DNA from: Streptomyces xanthochromogenes
Lineage (GTDB): Bacteria > Actinomycetota > Actinomycetes > Streptomycetales > Streptomycetaceae
NCBI RefSeq assembly: GCF_014650455.1
Contig: NZ_BMUZ01000017.1
Location: forward strand, 1-64,000
DNA: 64,000 nt
Direction: 5' to 3'
Every line of letters starts with the position of its first letter. Positions within the stretch are counted from its first letter, which is position 1. The translations under genes were made by a program, and so were the position numbers. Shown one piece after another: positions 8,742 through 17,123 of this stretch. The notes beneath the pieces are model-generated. The model was not told the origin of the DNA, made no database searches, and saw only the letters and a program-made list of their open reading frames with translations.

Positions 8742-9755
8742 ATGTTTGCCCCCGCTGTCGATCCCGAGATCCAGACCCTGCTCGACACCGCCGACACCGG
8801 CGTCTTCCCCGTCCATGGCTTGGATGCCGTCCTCGCCGACCCCCAGCGCTACGCACTGCTGCGCGCACGCCCCGACACCCCCGTCAACGACGAGGTCAAG
8901 GTGCGCGACCTGTACATCCCCGGCCCCGCAGGACAGCTGCGACTGCGCGTCTACCGCCCGGACACCACAGCAGAGCTGCCGATGATCCTCTACATCCACG
9001 GCGGCGCCTTCACCTACGGATCTCCCGAGGCCGAAGAGGGACGCTCCCTGCGCTACGCCCGCGACGCCCACGCCGTCGTCGTCTCCGTCGACTACCGCCT
9101 CGCGCCCGAACACCCCTACCCGGCCGCAGCCGACGACGCCTACGCCGCCCTGACCTGGATCGCCGACAACCCGGCCGAACTCGGCGGAGACCGAACGCGC
9201 ATCGCGGTGGCCGGCGGCAGCGCCGGCGGCAACATCGCCGCCTCCACCGTGCTCCGCGCCCGTGACCAGGCGGGGCCGCACCTGCTCTTCCAGTCCCTGA
9301 CCTACCCCAGCCTGGACGGCAGTCTCACCACCGCCTCGGCACGGGAGTTCACCGACACCCCGGTCTTCAACCGGGGCGCGCTGGAACTGGCCGTGCGGTA
9401 CTACACGCAGGACGGCCACAACGACCCGTACGCCTTCCCGATCCGCGCCACCGATCTCAGCGGCCTGCCGCCCACCTACATCGCCGTGGCCGAGATCGAC
9501 CCGCTGCGCGACGAGGGCCGCGACTACGCCGCACGCCTGTCCGCCGCCGGCGTCACCACCGAACTCGTCCAAGTCCCCGGCGCCGTCCACGGTTTCGACC
9601 TCCTCTTCCCCCAGGCCCGCATCAGCGAACACAACCTCACCGACCAGGTACGCACCCTGCGCCAGGCCCTGCACCCCGAAGAGGACGTTGCTGCCGGTTC
9701 GACCGGGAGTCACACACACGGCGCAGCGTCGTCGAGCGGTGCATCAACTGGTTGA
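8742..9755 (+). CDS. Alpha/beta hydrolase, HSL-type esterase/lipase
   Basis: 337 residues. Motifs of the hormone-sensitive-lipase family are complete: oxyanion-hole YIHGGAFTYGS, SVDYRLAPEHPYPAA, the nucleophile elbow VAGGSAGGNIA (catalytic Ser), AEIDPLRDEG (Asp) and GAVHGFDL (His). It hydrolyses short-chain esters in this family; the physiological substrate is unknown. The family normally ends near RQALHP; here about 20 extra residues (DVAAGSTGSHTHGAASSSG...) follow, read out of frame through an insertion-sequence scar that starts at 9698. The original stop was probably lost when that fragment arrived. Confidence 0.9.
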   Translation: MFAPAVDPEIQTLLDTADTGVFPVHGLDAVLADPQRYALLRARPDTPVNDEVKVRDLYIPGPAGQLRLRVYRPDTTAELPMILYIHGGAFTYGSPEAEEGRSLRYARDAHAVVVSVDYRLAPEHPYPAAADDAYAALTWIADNPAELGGDRTRIAVAGGSAGGNIAASTVLRARDQAGPHLLFQSLTYPSLDGSLTTASAREFTDTPVFNRGALELAVRYYTQDGHNDPYAFPIRATDLSGLPPTYIAVAEIDPLRDEGRDYAARLSAAGVTTELVQVPGAVHGFDLLFPQARISEHNLTDQVRTLRQALHPEEDVAAGSTGSHTHGAASSSGASTG

Positions 9756-9811
9756 AGCAGCGGCGCGGCATCGCCACCCGCTACGAGAACCGTCCCCCTG
9801 TTTCTCGATGA
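9698..9811 (+). pseudogene. IS5-type transposase C-terminal fragment
   Basis: In the frame not used by the esterase, this stretch reads FDRESHTRRSVVERCINWLK followed by QRRGIATRYENRP and a stop. This matches the conserved end of IS5-group DDE transposases (VVERC.N.LKQWRGIATRY). Only the tail is present; no terminal inverted repeat or target duplication was found. It overlaps the last 20 codons of the esterase and lies beside a deletion-fused gene pair, so an IS-mediated rearrangement is likely. Confidence 0.75.
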
Positions 9812-9857
9812 GAGGACCGCTGGCGAGCACCGGCATCGACCGACATGAGGCAGTGGA

Positions 9858-9905
9858 GCGCCCCGACCGATGGATCTCCGAGCAGAGATCCATCGGTCGG
9901 GGCGC
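9858..9905. terminator. Perfect 21-bp stem with 6-nt loop
   Basis: The arms 9858-9878 and 9885-9905 are exact reverse complements (GCGCCCCGACCGATGG... facing its complement) with loop CGAGCA. It sits between the plus-strand esterase/IS remnant and the minus-strand two-component relic, so it can act as a bidirectional terminator. No long T-run follows, which is usual in Streptomyces. Confidence 0.8.
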
Positions 9906-9922
9906 TTCGCCGTGCCAGGGCC

Positions 9923-10502
9923 TTACGACTCCAAGTAGCGCAGCACAGCCAGGATCCTGCGGTTGTAGCCGGTGGTCTGGGCGAGTTCGAGCTTGTCGAA
10001 GATCGCGTTGAGGTTCTTCTCGACGGTGCTCATGGAGACATGCAGCTTCTGCGAGATGGCGGCGTTGGTGTGTCCCTGGACCAGTTCCTCCAGGACGCTG
10101 CGCTCGCGCGGTGACAGCCTGGCGAGCGGGTCGGCAGTTAGCCAAGGCCACCAGACGCTGTTGAACTCCGTCGCGGAGATCGCGCTCGATGCGGCGGCGC
10201 TCGGCGTCGACCGCCTGCAGAACCGCGGCCCGGCTGGTGGCCAGTTGGCTGATGCGCTGTTGGAGCAGCTCTCGCTCCGAGGGGCCGAAACACTCTCGTG
10301 CCAGCCGTGAGTCGAACGCCTCCAGGGAGAGCAACCCCTGCACGTCGAGGCAGAGCAGCACTCCTCCGAGCAGCACCTGGGTGAGCAGTTCCTGCCAGTC
10401 CATTGTGCCGCGCAGGACTCCGCCGAGGAGCAGGCCGGCCAGGACGACACCGAAGACGAGCAGTCCGGCCACGATCGTGGTGAGCACGCCGACGTAGGTT
10501 CG
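9923..10502 (-). pseudogene. Deletion-fused two-component relic: sensor kinase N-part joined to LuxR-type response regulator C-part
   Basis: From about 10502 down to 10134 one minus-strand frame gives a membrane segment (VAGLLVFGVVLAGLLLGG) and the dimerisation region of an NarL-type sensor kinase (AERRRIERDLRDGVQQRLVA, where the phospho-acceptor His of the usual DLHDG is Arg). From about 10144 down to the stop at 9923 another frame gives the DNA-binding end of a LuxR/NarL response regulator (LARLSPRERSVLEELVQGHT ... VSMSTVEKNLNAIFDKL). The kinase ATPase domain and the receiver domain are missing and the two pieces are out of frame. This is what a single deletion across an adjacent kinase-regulator pair would leave. 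Confidence 0.75.
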
Positions 10503-10640
10503 TGTTCCGGGTGGATCCGTCCGGCATTGGTGACGGCAACAATCAACAATCCCGGGCTTTGACGCACAGGACGAGGACGGCCCCGGTGACGTCTCGTACG
10601 TTGTGCCGACCAGGCGGCACGAACGGAGAGTGGGGCCCAG

Positions 10641-12134
10641 ATGTCCGAAGCGATCCCGTCGGAAGTCACACGTTCGGCGCCCGAGGCGGGCAGACGCACG
10701 CTCGGCGTGCTGGCCCTGGTCGGAATCTTCTTCTTCACGGTGTCCGGCGGCCCCTTCGGGCTCGAAGCCTCGCTCTCCAGCGCGGGTCCGGGCATGACCG
10801 TGTTGATGATCGTCCTGGTGCCGGTGGTCTTCGGCGTACCGAATGCGCTGGTGGCTGCGGAGTTGAGTGCCGCGATACCGGTCGACGGGGGCTACTACTA
10901 CTGGACGAAGATCGCGCTCGGCAGAGGTGCGGCATTCGTGTTCGGCGCCTGGAACTCGATCGGGTCGGTGCTGAACCTCGCCCTCTATCCGATTCTGCTG
11001 GTCGACTACCTGGGCACCTGGGTCCCGGGCATCGCCCGCGGGAAGGGAATGGTCGTAGTGGACCTGTTCCACGGCGGTTTCGTCGTGGACCTGCACTGGA
11101 TCGTCACCGTCGCCCTCGTCCTCCCCATGGCGTACCTCAACTACCGCGGCTCCAAAGCGGTGAGCGAGTACTCGGTCGGGATGATGCTGCTGATCCTCGC
11201 GCCGTTCGCGGTACTGACGGTCCTCGGCATCCGGCACGCCGTCGGCAACGGGATCAACGTGCTCTCGCCCTTCATGGTGCCGGGGCAGAGCCTCCACTCG
11301 TCAGTGGCCGGCGCGCTCAGCGTGATCGTGTGGCTGTACCTCGGCTTCGACGGCCCGAGCACGGTGCTGGGTGAGGTCGCCGACGCGCACCGGACCTACA
11401 CCCGGGCTCTGATCGTCTCGGTTCCGCTGATCGTCGCCGCCTATCTGCTGCCCACCATCGCCGCCATCGGCAGCGGACTGCACCGGGGTTCGCCCGGCGA
11501 CTGGGTGCAGGGGGACTTCGTCGTGGTCGGCGACGCACTGGGCGGACTCCCGCTGAAGGTGCTGATCTCCGTGGGGTCGGCGCTCTCCCTGGTGGGGCTG
11601 TTCATGGCGATCCTGCTGACGAGCACCCGGGTCCCACGGGCGCTCGCCGCGGACGGCTATCTGCCACGGTGGATGGCCCGGGACAGCAGGCGGTTCAACA
11701 CGCCGGTGGGTGCGCTGCTGGCGAGCACCACCGTCGTCGTCGTGCTCTCCGCCGTCGACTTCAGCTCGATCCTGCGGGCCACGGTGCTGCTCATGCTGGC
11801 CTCGATCCTGCTGGAGTTCGTGGCCTTCCTGGTTCTGCGCTGGAGGTATCCGCAGATGCTCCGGCCGGTTCGGGTGCCGGGCGGCTGGCCCGGGGCGGTC
11901 CTGGTCGTCGTGCTGCCGGCGGCGATGATCGTGTATCTGGTGTGGAGTACGGCGGTCGACGAGGCCGTGACGTTCGGCACGAGTCTCACGGTGGCGGTGC
12001 TGGCCGTGGTCCTCTATCCGCTGTGCCGACGGTTCGTCAAAGGCGACCGGCCGGATGCGGAGATCGACTCCTCCCGCTTCGAACTGGGCCCGGACCGGTT
12101 CGCGGGATTCGGTACGCGGAAGGCGGGTCTGTGA
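10641..12134 (+). CDS. APC-superfamily amino-acid permease
   Basis: 497 residues with about 12 hydrophobic segments. The first helix region reads VGIFFFTVSGGPFGLEASLS, followed by EL.AAIPVDGGYYYW, the conserved amino-acid/polyamine/organocation signature. GGAGAG precedes the ATG. Its stop overlaps the start of the serine hydrolase gene by one base (TGATG at 12132), so both are translated from one message. It probably imports an amino acid or amine that the neighbouring enzymes use. Confidence 0.9.
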   Translation: MSEAIPSEVTRSAPEAGRRTLGVLALVGIFFFTVSGGPFGLEASLSSAGPGMTVLMIVLVPVVFGVPNALVAAELSAAIPVDGGYYYWTKIALGRGAAFVFGAWNSIGSVLNLALYPILLVDYLGTWVPGIARGKGMVVVDLFHGGFVVDLHWIVTVALVLPMAYLNYRGSKAVSEYSVGMMLLILAPFAVLTVLGIRHAVGNGINVLSPFMVPGQSLHSSVAGALSVIVWLYLGFDGPSTVLGEVADAHRTYTRALIVSVPLIVAAYLLPTIAAIGSGLHRGSPGDWVQGDFVVVGDALGGLPLKVLISVGSALSLVGLFMAILLTSTRVPRALAADGYLPRWMARDSRRFNTPVGALLASTTVVVVLSAVDFSSILRATVLLMLASILLEFVAFLVLRWRYPQMLRPVRVPGGWPGAVLVVVLPAAMIVYLVWSTAVDEAVTFGTSLTVAVLAVVLYPLCRRFVKGDRPDAEIDSSRFELGPDRFAGFGTRKAGL

Positions 12135-13714
12135 TGGATGTGCAACAGGTACTCACCGGGCTTACGGAGCAGTTGCGGAACTGGTGGCCGGTGCCGGGCA
12201 TCGCGATCAGCGTGGTCGACGGGACCGGCGAGTCGGCGTTCGTCACCGCAGGATTCGCGAACGCGGAGCGCGGGCTGCCGGTCTCGCGTCGCACGCGGTT
12301 CGAGATCGGTTCCATCAGCAAGACCTTCACCTCGTTCCTGATCGGCATACTGGCGGACGAGGGGAAGGTGGACCTCGACGCGCTGGTCTCCGACCACCTC
12401 CCCTGGTTCGCCCCGAACGGCGGCTCCCGCGCGATCACCGTGCGGCACCTCCTGCAGCACACCTCCGGTCTGGTGGCCGGCGCCGACGCGTTGCCCGATG
12501 CCGCCGCACGCGGCTACGCGCTGCGCGATGCCAGGACCTGGGCCGAACCAGGTGAGCTGTTCCACTACTCCAACGAGGGCTACAACCTGCTCGGGCTGAT
12601 CGTCGAGCAGGTGACGGGGGGATCGCTGGCGGACGCCATGGCCGGGCGGCTGCTGCGGCCCCTCGGCATGGGTAACTCGGCGGCGCGGATCACTCACGAG
12701 GACATCGCCGAACTCGCGGCCGGGTACCGGTTCCTGCGCGACGACCGCCCGCCGCTGCCGTCGGCCCCGCTCGCACCGGCCGGATTCTTCGAGTACTCGG
12801 CGGCCGACGGAAACGTGCTGGCAACCGCTTCCGACCTGGGTCTGTTCGCCCGCATGCTGCTGGGCCGAGGCGTCCTGGACGACACCCGGATCATCGGACC
12901 CGAGTCTTTCCGCCGGATTGTCACGCTCCCCGTCGGAGCCGTCAGTTCCAGCTACGCGCTCGGCGTGGATGTGGAAGTGATCGACGGCCACACCTGGCTG
13001 ACGCACGCCGGCGGCATGGTCGGATACCGCTCGTACCTCGCCGCCGACATCAGCGGCGGGCACGGTGTCGCCGTGCTGACCAACGCGCCCGGCGAGTGCC
13101 AGATCATCGACCGCTTCGCCCGCCATGTGCTGGCCGTCGTCCAAGGAGCCCCGGCGGACCCGGCGCTGTTCGATCCGGAGCGGATCGCCGATGCCCAGCG
13201 CTACGTCGGGACCCACGGAACTTCGTCGCGTCGCATCCGCGTCGAGGCAAGCGGGGACGACCGTCTCTCGCTCACCGCGGACGGGGTGAGCGGCAGGCTG
13301 TACGACTCGGGGGACGGGCGGCTGGTGTGCGATCACCCGGCATGGTCCGCCTACCACCACTCGCTGGACGGACACTGGCTCTACGGGCCCGAGTCACTGG
13401 GCCCCGGCCCGTCCGAACCGGCCGCTCCCCCGCATCCGTTGACCGGGAAATACCGCAGCTACACCCCCTGGTATCCCAGCTTCGACATCGTGCAGCGGGC
13501 GGGACGGCTGCACATGATCGCCGCGACCGGCGTGGAGGCACCCTGCGACGAACCCGAACTCGTCCCGCTCGGGGACCGGACGTTCCGCGTCGGAGCCGAC
13601 CCCCGGCTGCCGGAGCGCCTGACGTCCGGGCCCGACCCGGACGGCGCGGTGCTCTGGGTCGACCTGGACGGGTGCCGCTACACGCGCTCGTTCCGGGATC
13701 ACCCGGAGGCCTGA
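12134..13714 (+). CDS. Serine hydrolase of the beta-lactamase / D-aminopeptidase family
   Basis: 526 residues. Class C beta-lactamase-type motifs are present: SISKTF (Ser-x-x-Lys), YSNEGYN (Tyr-x-Asn) and LTHAGGMVG in place of KTG. A second C-terminal domain of about 170 residues (from about residue 355) resembles the beta-barrel seen in D-aminopeptidase-like members. No signal peptide, so a cytoplasmic hydrolase of peptides, amides or D-amino-acid compounds is likely rather than antibiotic resistance. Translationally coupled to the permease. Confidence 0.85.
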   Translation: MDVQQVLTGLTEQLRNWWPVPGIAISVVDGTGESAFVTAGFANAERGLPVSRRTRFEIGSISKTFTSFLIGILADEGKVDLDALVSDHLPWFAPNGGSRAITVRHLLQHTSGLVAGADALPDAAARGYALRDARTWAEPGELFHYSNEGYNLLGLIVEQVTGGSLADAMAGRLLRPLGMGNSAARITHEDIAELAAGYRFLRDDRPPLPSAPLAPAGFFEYSAADGNVLATASDLGLFARMLLGRGVLDDTRIIGPESFRRIVTLPVGAVSSSYALGVDVEVIDGHTWLTHAGGMVGYRSYLAADISGGHGVAVLTNAPGECQIIDRFARHVLAVVQGAPADPALFDPERIADAQRYVGTHGTSSRRIRVEASGDDRLSLTADGVSGRLYDSGDGRLVCDHPAWSAYHHSLDGHWLYGPESLGPGPSEPAAPPHPLTGKYRSYTPWYPSFDIVQRAGRLHMIAATGVEAPCDEPELVPLGDRTFRVGADPRLPERLTSGPDPDGAVLWVDLDGCRYTRSFRDHPEA

Positions 13715-15315
13715 CAGGCACCCGCCCGCAGCTCGCGCACCCGGAGTTGGAGGTGCGCGAGCAGCATGGCGTCGGCGTCGGCGAAGTCCAGCCCCGAAAC
13801 CTCGCGGATACGGCGCAGCCGGTAGCGCATGGTGTTGGGGTGGATGTGCAGGGCCTCCGCCGCGGTGTCGGTGGCTCCCGCGGCGGCGAGGTAGGCGGCC
13901 AGGGTCGCGGCCAGCGGACCGTCCCGGCCCTCGTTCCGGCGCAGCCGGTGGAGCGCACCGCCGGCGTCCGGCAGGCCGAGCGCCTCGGTCACGTCCACGA
14001 GGTGCAGCAACAGCACCGCAAGCGCCATGTCCTCCACGGTGCGCACGGCCGGTCCGCGGACGGCCGGGTGCCGCAGGGCCCGCAGCGCGGCGTCCGTCTG
14101 AGCCCGTACGTCGACGATCCGGCTCATCGACTCGGCCGGGCCGCCGACGGCGACCACGTAGTCGCCGGCCAGTGGGGTCCGCGCGAGGAAGTCGCGGGCC
14201 AGGGCGACGGCCGACTCCAAGGGCGTGGCATGTTCCGGAGGCCAGGCGGCCAGTACGTACACCGCTCCGGTGCCCGCCACCACGGCCGAACGGGGATGTA
14301 CGGCCGCCAGGAAGTACTCCAGCGTGTCCGCGAACCGGCGCAGCCCGGCGGCGTCCAGCGCGTCGGAGCCCTGGCGACCGGCCATCCGCGGGGCCGCGGC
14401 CAGGACGCAGACCGGGCCGGAGCCCAACTGCAGCCGGCTCGCCTCCACCGGGTCGGCCGCCCCGCCGAGCACGGCGGCGGCCAGCTCGCCGCGCTGGCGG
14501 CGGGCGTAGCTGGTCTCCGTGCGCAGGGCGACCAGCTGCAGGGCGACCACGGGCGCGAGTTCACGCAGCCGGGCCGTGGCCGCCTCGTCGAGCGGCCCGG
14601 GAACGGCGGCCCAGATGTAGCCGAGGACGTCCGAACCGGCCCGGACCGCGATGGCCACGCGTGCCAGCTGATCGGCCCCGGTCGCCTCCATGTACACCGG
14701 TTCGGTGCTGGAGTGCAGCCGCTCGAACTCCTGGCGCTCGCGCTGCTCGGCGAGCGTCCGCTGGTGCACGGCTCGCCCCAGGATGGTCTCGATCCGCTCG
14801 GAGTCGGTCCGGTCCTGCCCCTCCGACCAGGCGACCAGCGCGGAGAAGCGGTCCTCGATGGTGACCGGTGCCCCGACGGCCTCGTAGACGGCGTTCGCCA
14901 GGGCGAACAGCTCCGCTCCGCTTCCGGCCGAGCGCACGCGCGTCCTCGCGTACTCCAGCAGTTGCTCACGGACGGTCGTCGCCACGTGCATCCAGGACGC
15001 GTCCCGGTTGACCTCGATGATCGTCGGCCAGTCGTCGGCCGAGGACGGCACCGGGGCCTTCAGCGCGAGCACGTGCGCGCCGGCCCGCCGCATGGCCGCG
15101 GTCAGCTCGCACAGCTCGGTCTCCGTGGTCACGCCGACCCCCAGCACCACGCACCCGGGCCCCAGCTGTGTCGGCGCGCCCGGGGCGTGGATGACGATGT
15201 CGGTGAGCGGTCCGCCACTGCCGGTCCCCTCCTGGGCCAGGCGCAGCAGCGCCGGCCCGATGTTGTCGACGAGCTGACGGACGGACAGATGTCCCCGCGT
15301 ACCCGACTCCCGCAT
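13699..15315 (-). CDS. PucR family transcriptional regulator
   Basis: 538 residues. An N-terminal sensor region (VRQLVDNIGPALLRL...), a GGDEF-like central part and a C-terminal PucR helix-turn-helix (ALHIHPNTMRYRLRRIREVS). PucR-type regulators control nearby catabolic genes for purines, amino acids or similar nitrogen sources. It converges on the serine hydrolase, overlapping its end by 16 bp, and is divergent from the lysA homologue 140 bp away. Purine-rich GGGGGTG precedes the ATG. Confidence 0.9.
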   Translation of the reverse strand: MRESGTRGHLSVRQLVDNIGPALLRLAQEGTGSGGPLTDIVIHAPGAPTQLGPGCVVLGVGVTTETELCELTAAMRRAGAHVLALKAPVPSSADDWPTIIEVNRDASWMHVATTVREQLLEYARTRVRSAGSGAELFALANAVYEAVGAPVTIEDRFSALVAWSEGQDRTDSERIETILGRAVHQRTLAEQRERQEFERLHSSTEPVYMEATGADQLARVAIAVRAGSDVLGYIWAAVPGPLDEAATARLRELAPVVALQLVALRTETSYARRQRGELAAAVLGGAADPVEASRLQLGSGPVCVLAAAPRMAGRQGSDALDAAGLRRFADTLEYFLAAVHPRSAVVAGTGAVYVLAAWPPEHATPLESAVALARDFLARTPLAGDYVVAVGGPAESMSRIVDVRAQTDAALRALRHPAVRGPAVRTVEDMALAVLLLHLVDVTEALGLPDAGGALHRLRRNEGRDGPLAATLAAYLAAAGATDTAAEALHIHPNTMRYRLRRIREVSGLDFADADAMLLAHLQLRVRELRAGACQASG

Positions 15316-15455
15316 GCCGCACCCCCGACTCGAAGGACTGTTGTGAGCGTCAAGTCTGGGAGGTCTGGATTGATGATGTCAACGAAGATCCAGGGTGGCT
15401 GAAGCGGGAGGATGACAGCAGAGCGGGACGCGGATCAGCGGCACAAGGAGCGCAG

Positions 15456-16742
15456 ATGGCAACGACGCAGACACACGAGAGCCGGGAGCTTCTGGGACTG
15501 TTCCCGGACGGGACCACCCGGGACGGCACCGGCGCACTGGTCATCGGCGGCGTACCGGCGGACGAACTCGCCGAGACCTACGGCACTCCCGTCCTGGTCC
15601 TCGACGAAGCGTCGGTCCGCGCCCGCGCCCGCCGGTACGCCGACGGCCTGGCCGCCCGTTGGCCGAACTCCCGCGCCGTCTTCGCCTCCAAGGCATTCCC
15701 CTGCACCGCGGTCGTCCGGCTGCTCGCGGAGGAGGGCCTGGGCATCGACGTGGCCGGTGGCGGCGAGCTGACCCTCGCCCTGGCCGCGGGAGCGGACCCG
15801 GCCGGCCTGGTCGTCCACGGCAACGCCAAGACCGAGGAGGAACTGCGCCTGGCCGTCGAGGCCGGCGCCGGGACGATAGTCGTCGACAACTTCGACGACA
15901 TCGACCGGCTGGAGAAGATCCTGGCGGGCACGACGGCGGAGCAGGGAGTACTGGTCCGGGTCACCCCCGGCATCCGCCCCGACACCCACGAGGCCGTGTC
16001 CACCGGCCAGAGCGGCTCCAAGTTCGGCCTGCCGCCGGCGCAGGCCCGGGAGGCGATCGCGCGGCTGCGGGGCAGCGATCGGCTGCGGCTGGACGGCGTC
16101 CATGTGCACGTCGGGTCGCAGATCCTGGACCTGGCGCCGTTCGCCCGGGCCGTCGAGGCGGTCGCCGAGCTCGGCGAGTTCGCCGTCTACGACCTGGGCG
16201 GCGGTCTGGGCTCCCGCTACACCTACGCCGACCGGCCGCCCACGGTGGAGGCCTATCTCGACGCCGTTACCGACACCGCCCGACGCCTGCTGCCCGCCGA
16301 CGCCCGCATCCTCATCGAGCCGGGCCGCTCGATGGTCGCCGAGTCCGGCGTCTCGCTGTACCGGGTCGTCTCCGTCAAGCGCGGCGGAGGCCACACCTTC
16401 GTCGCCGTCGACGGCGGCATGGGCGACAACCTCGAAGTCTCCCTGTACCAGCAGCGCTTCGAGGCGGCCGTCGCCGACCGTCCGACCGGCGGGGGCGAGC
16501 TATGCCGCCTGGTGGGCCGGCACTGCGAGTCCGGCGACAGCCTCAGCGTCGGCGTCCGGCTGGCGGATCCGCGCGTCGGGGACCTGATCGCCGTACCGGC
16601 CACCGGTGCTTACACCTATGCGCTGAGCAACAACTACAACGGCGCGCGCCGCCCTCCGGTGGTCTTCGTCCGCGACGGCGCGCACCGCGCCGTGGTGCGC
16701 CGCGAGACCTACACCGACCTGATGCGCCGCGATCTGCCGTAA
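15456..16742 (+). CDS. lysA: Diaminopimelate decarboxylase
   Basis: 428 residues, full length for the family. Type III PLP fold: the Schiff-base lysine in VFASKAFPC, HVHVGSQI, the phosphate-binding glycines DLGGGLGSRY, EPGRSMV, and the active-site Cys of the dimer partner in GRHCESGD. The reaction is decarboxylation of meso-diaminopimelate to lysine. Its position beside an amino-acid permease, a peptidase-like hydrolase and a PucR regulator is not the normal lysine-biosynthesis context, so it may be a second copy serving catabolism or a secondary product. GGAGCG precedes the ATG. Confidence 0.88.
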   Translation: MATTQTHESRELLGLFPDGTTRDGTGALVIGGVPADELAETYGTPVLVLDEASVRARARRYADGLAARWPNSRAVFASKAFPCTAVVRLLAEEGLGIDVAGGGELTLALAAGADPAGLVVHGNAKTEEELRLAVEAGAGTIVVDNFDDIDRLEKILAGTTAEQGVLVRVTPGIRPDTHEAVSTGQSGSKFGLPPAQAREAIARLRGSDRLRLDGVHVHVGSQILDLAPFARAVEAVAELGEFAVYDLGGGLGSRYTYADRPPTVEAYLDAVTDTARRLLPADARILIEPGRSMVAESGVSLYRVVSVKRGGGHTFVAVDGGMGDNLEVSLYQQRFEAAVADRPTGGGELCRLVGRHCESGDSLSVGVRLADPRVGDLIAVPATGAYTYALSNNYNGARRPPVVFVRDGAHRAVVRRETYTDLMRRDLP

Positions 16743-17123
16743 GGCCTGGGGCTGGTCGATGCCGGGGTCGCCGGAGGCTGTGGCTTGCGGCGGGGGCGGG
16801 TTGGTTGCCGAAGCGCTGGTCATCTTCGGGCGGCTGAGAGTCTGGCAGCAGGCTCGTCACACCGCGCGAGCCACGGCTGCGCCGCTCCCCCACTGACCAT
16901 GTTCGTCGACCCGCTCGCCGACTCGCGCTCTCGGCGCTCTTCCGCGTGCTCCTGGGCGGCACCGCCGGGCCGCATGCCCAGGTCGCCGGCGGGCGTACGG
17001 CTGGACGACCGCACCCTCCCTTTGTGTAGCGCGTGTTGCAAGTGCATGGCAGCCCCTGCGGAACCCCTTGACTCACACCTCGCGGACTTATTTTCTTTCC
17101 GCACACAACTTGGAGGTGTGACC
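16743..17123 (+). promoter_or_regulatory. Intergenic region with possible promoter of the beta-helix gene
   Basis: No gene is recognisable in this 381-bp gap. TTGACT at 17068-17073 could be a -35 element, with TATTTT at 17089-17094 as a -10, but the 15-bp spacer is short. A small palindromic TGCAAGTGCA lies at about 17038. GGAGG at 17112-17116 is the ribosome site for the next gene and decides its start. Confidence 0.3.

Noticed and set aside
9697..9712. tRNA T-loop-like GGTTCGA
   Set aside because: No cloverleaf fits; the sequence is inside the IS5-type tail.
13096..15402. 768-codon plus-strand frame opposite the PucR gene
   Set aside because: Gly/Arg/Gln-rich shadow; the PucR motifs on the minus strand are unambiguous.
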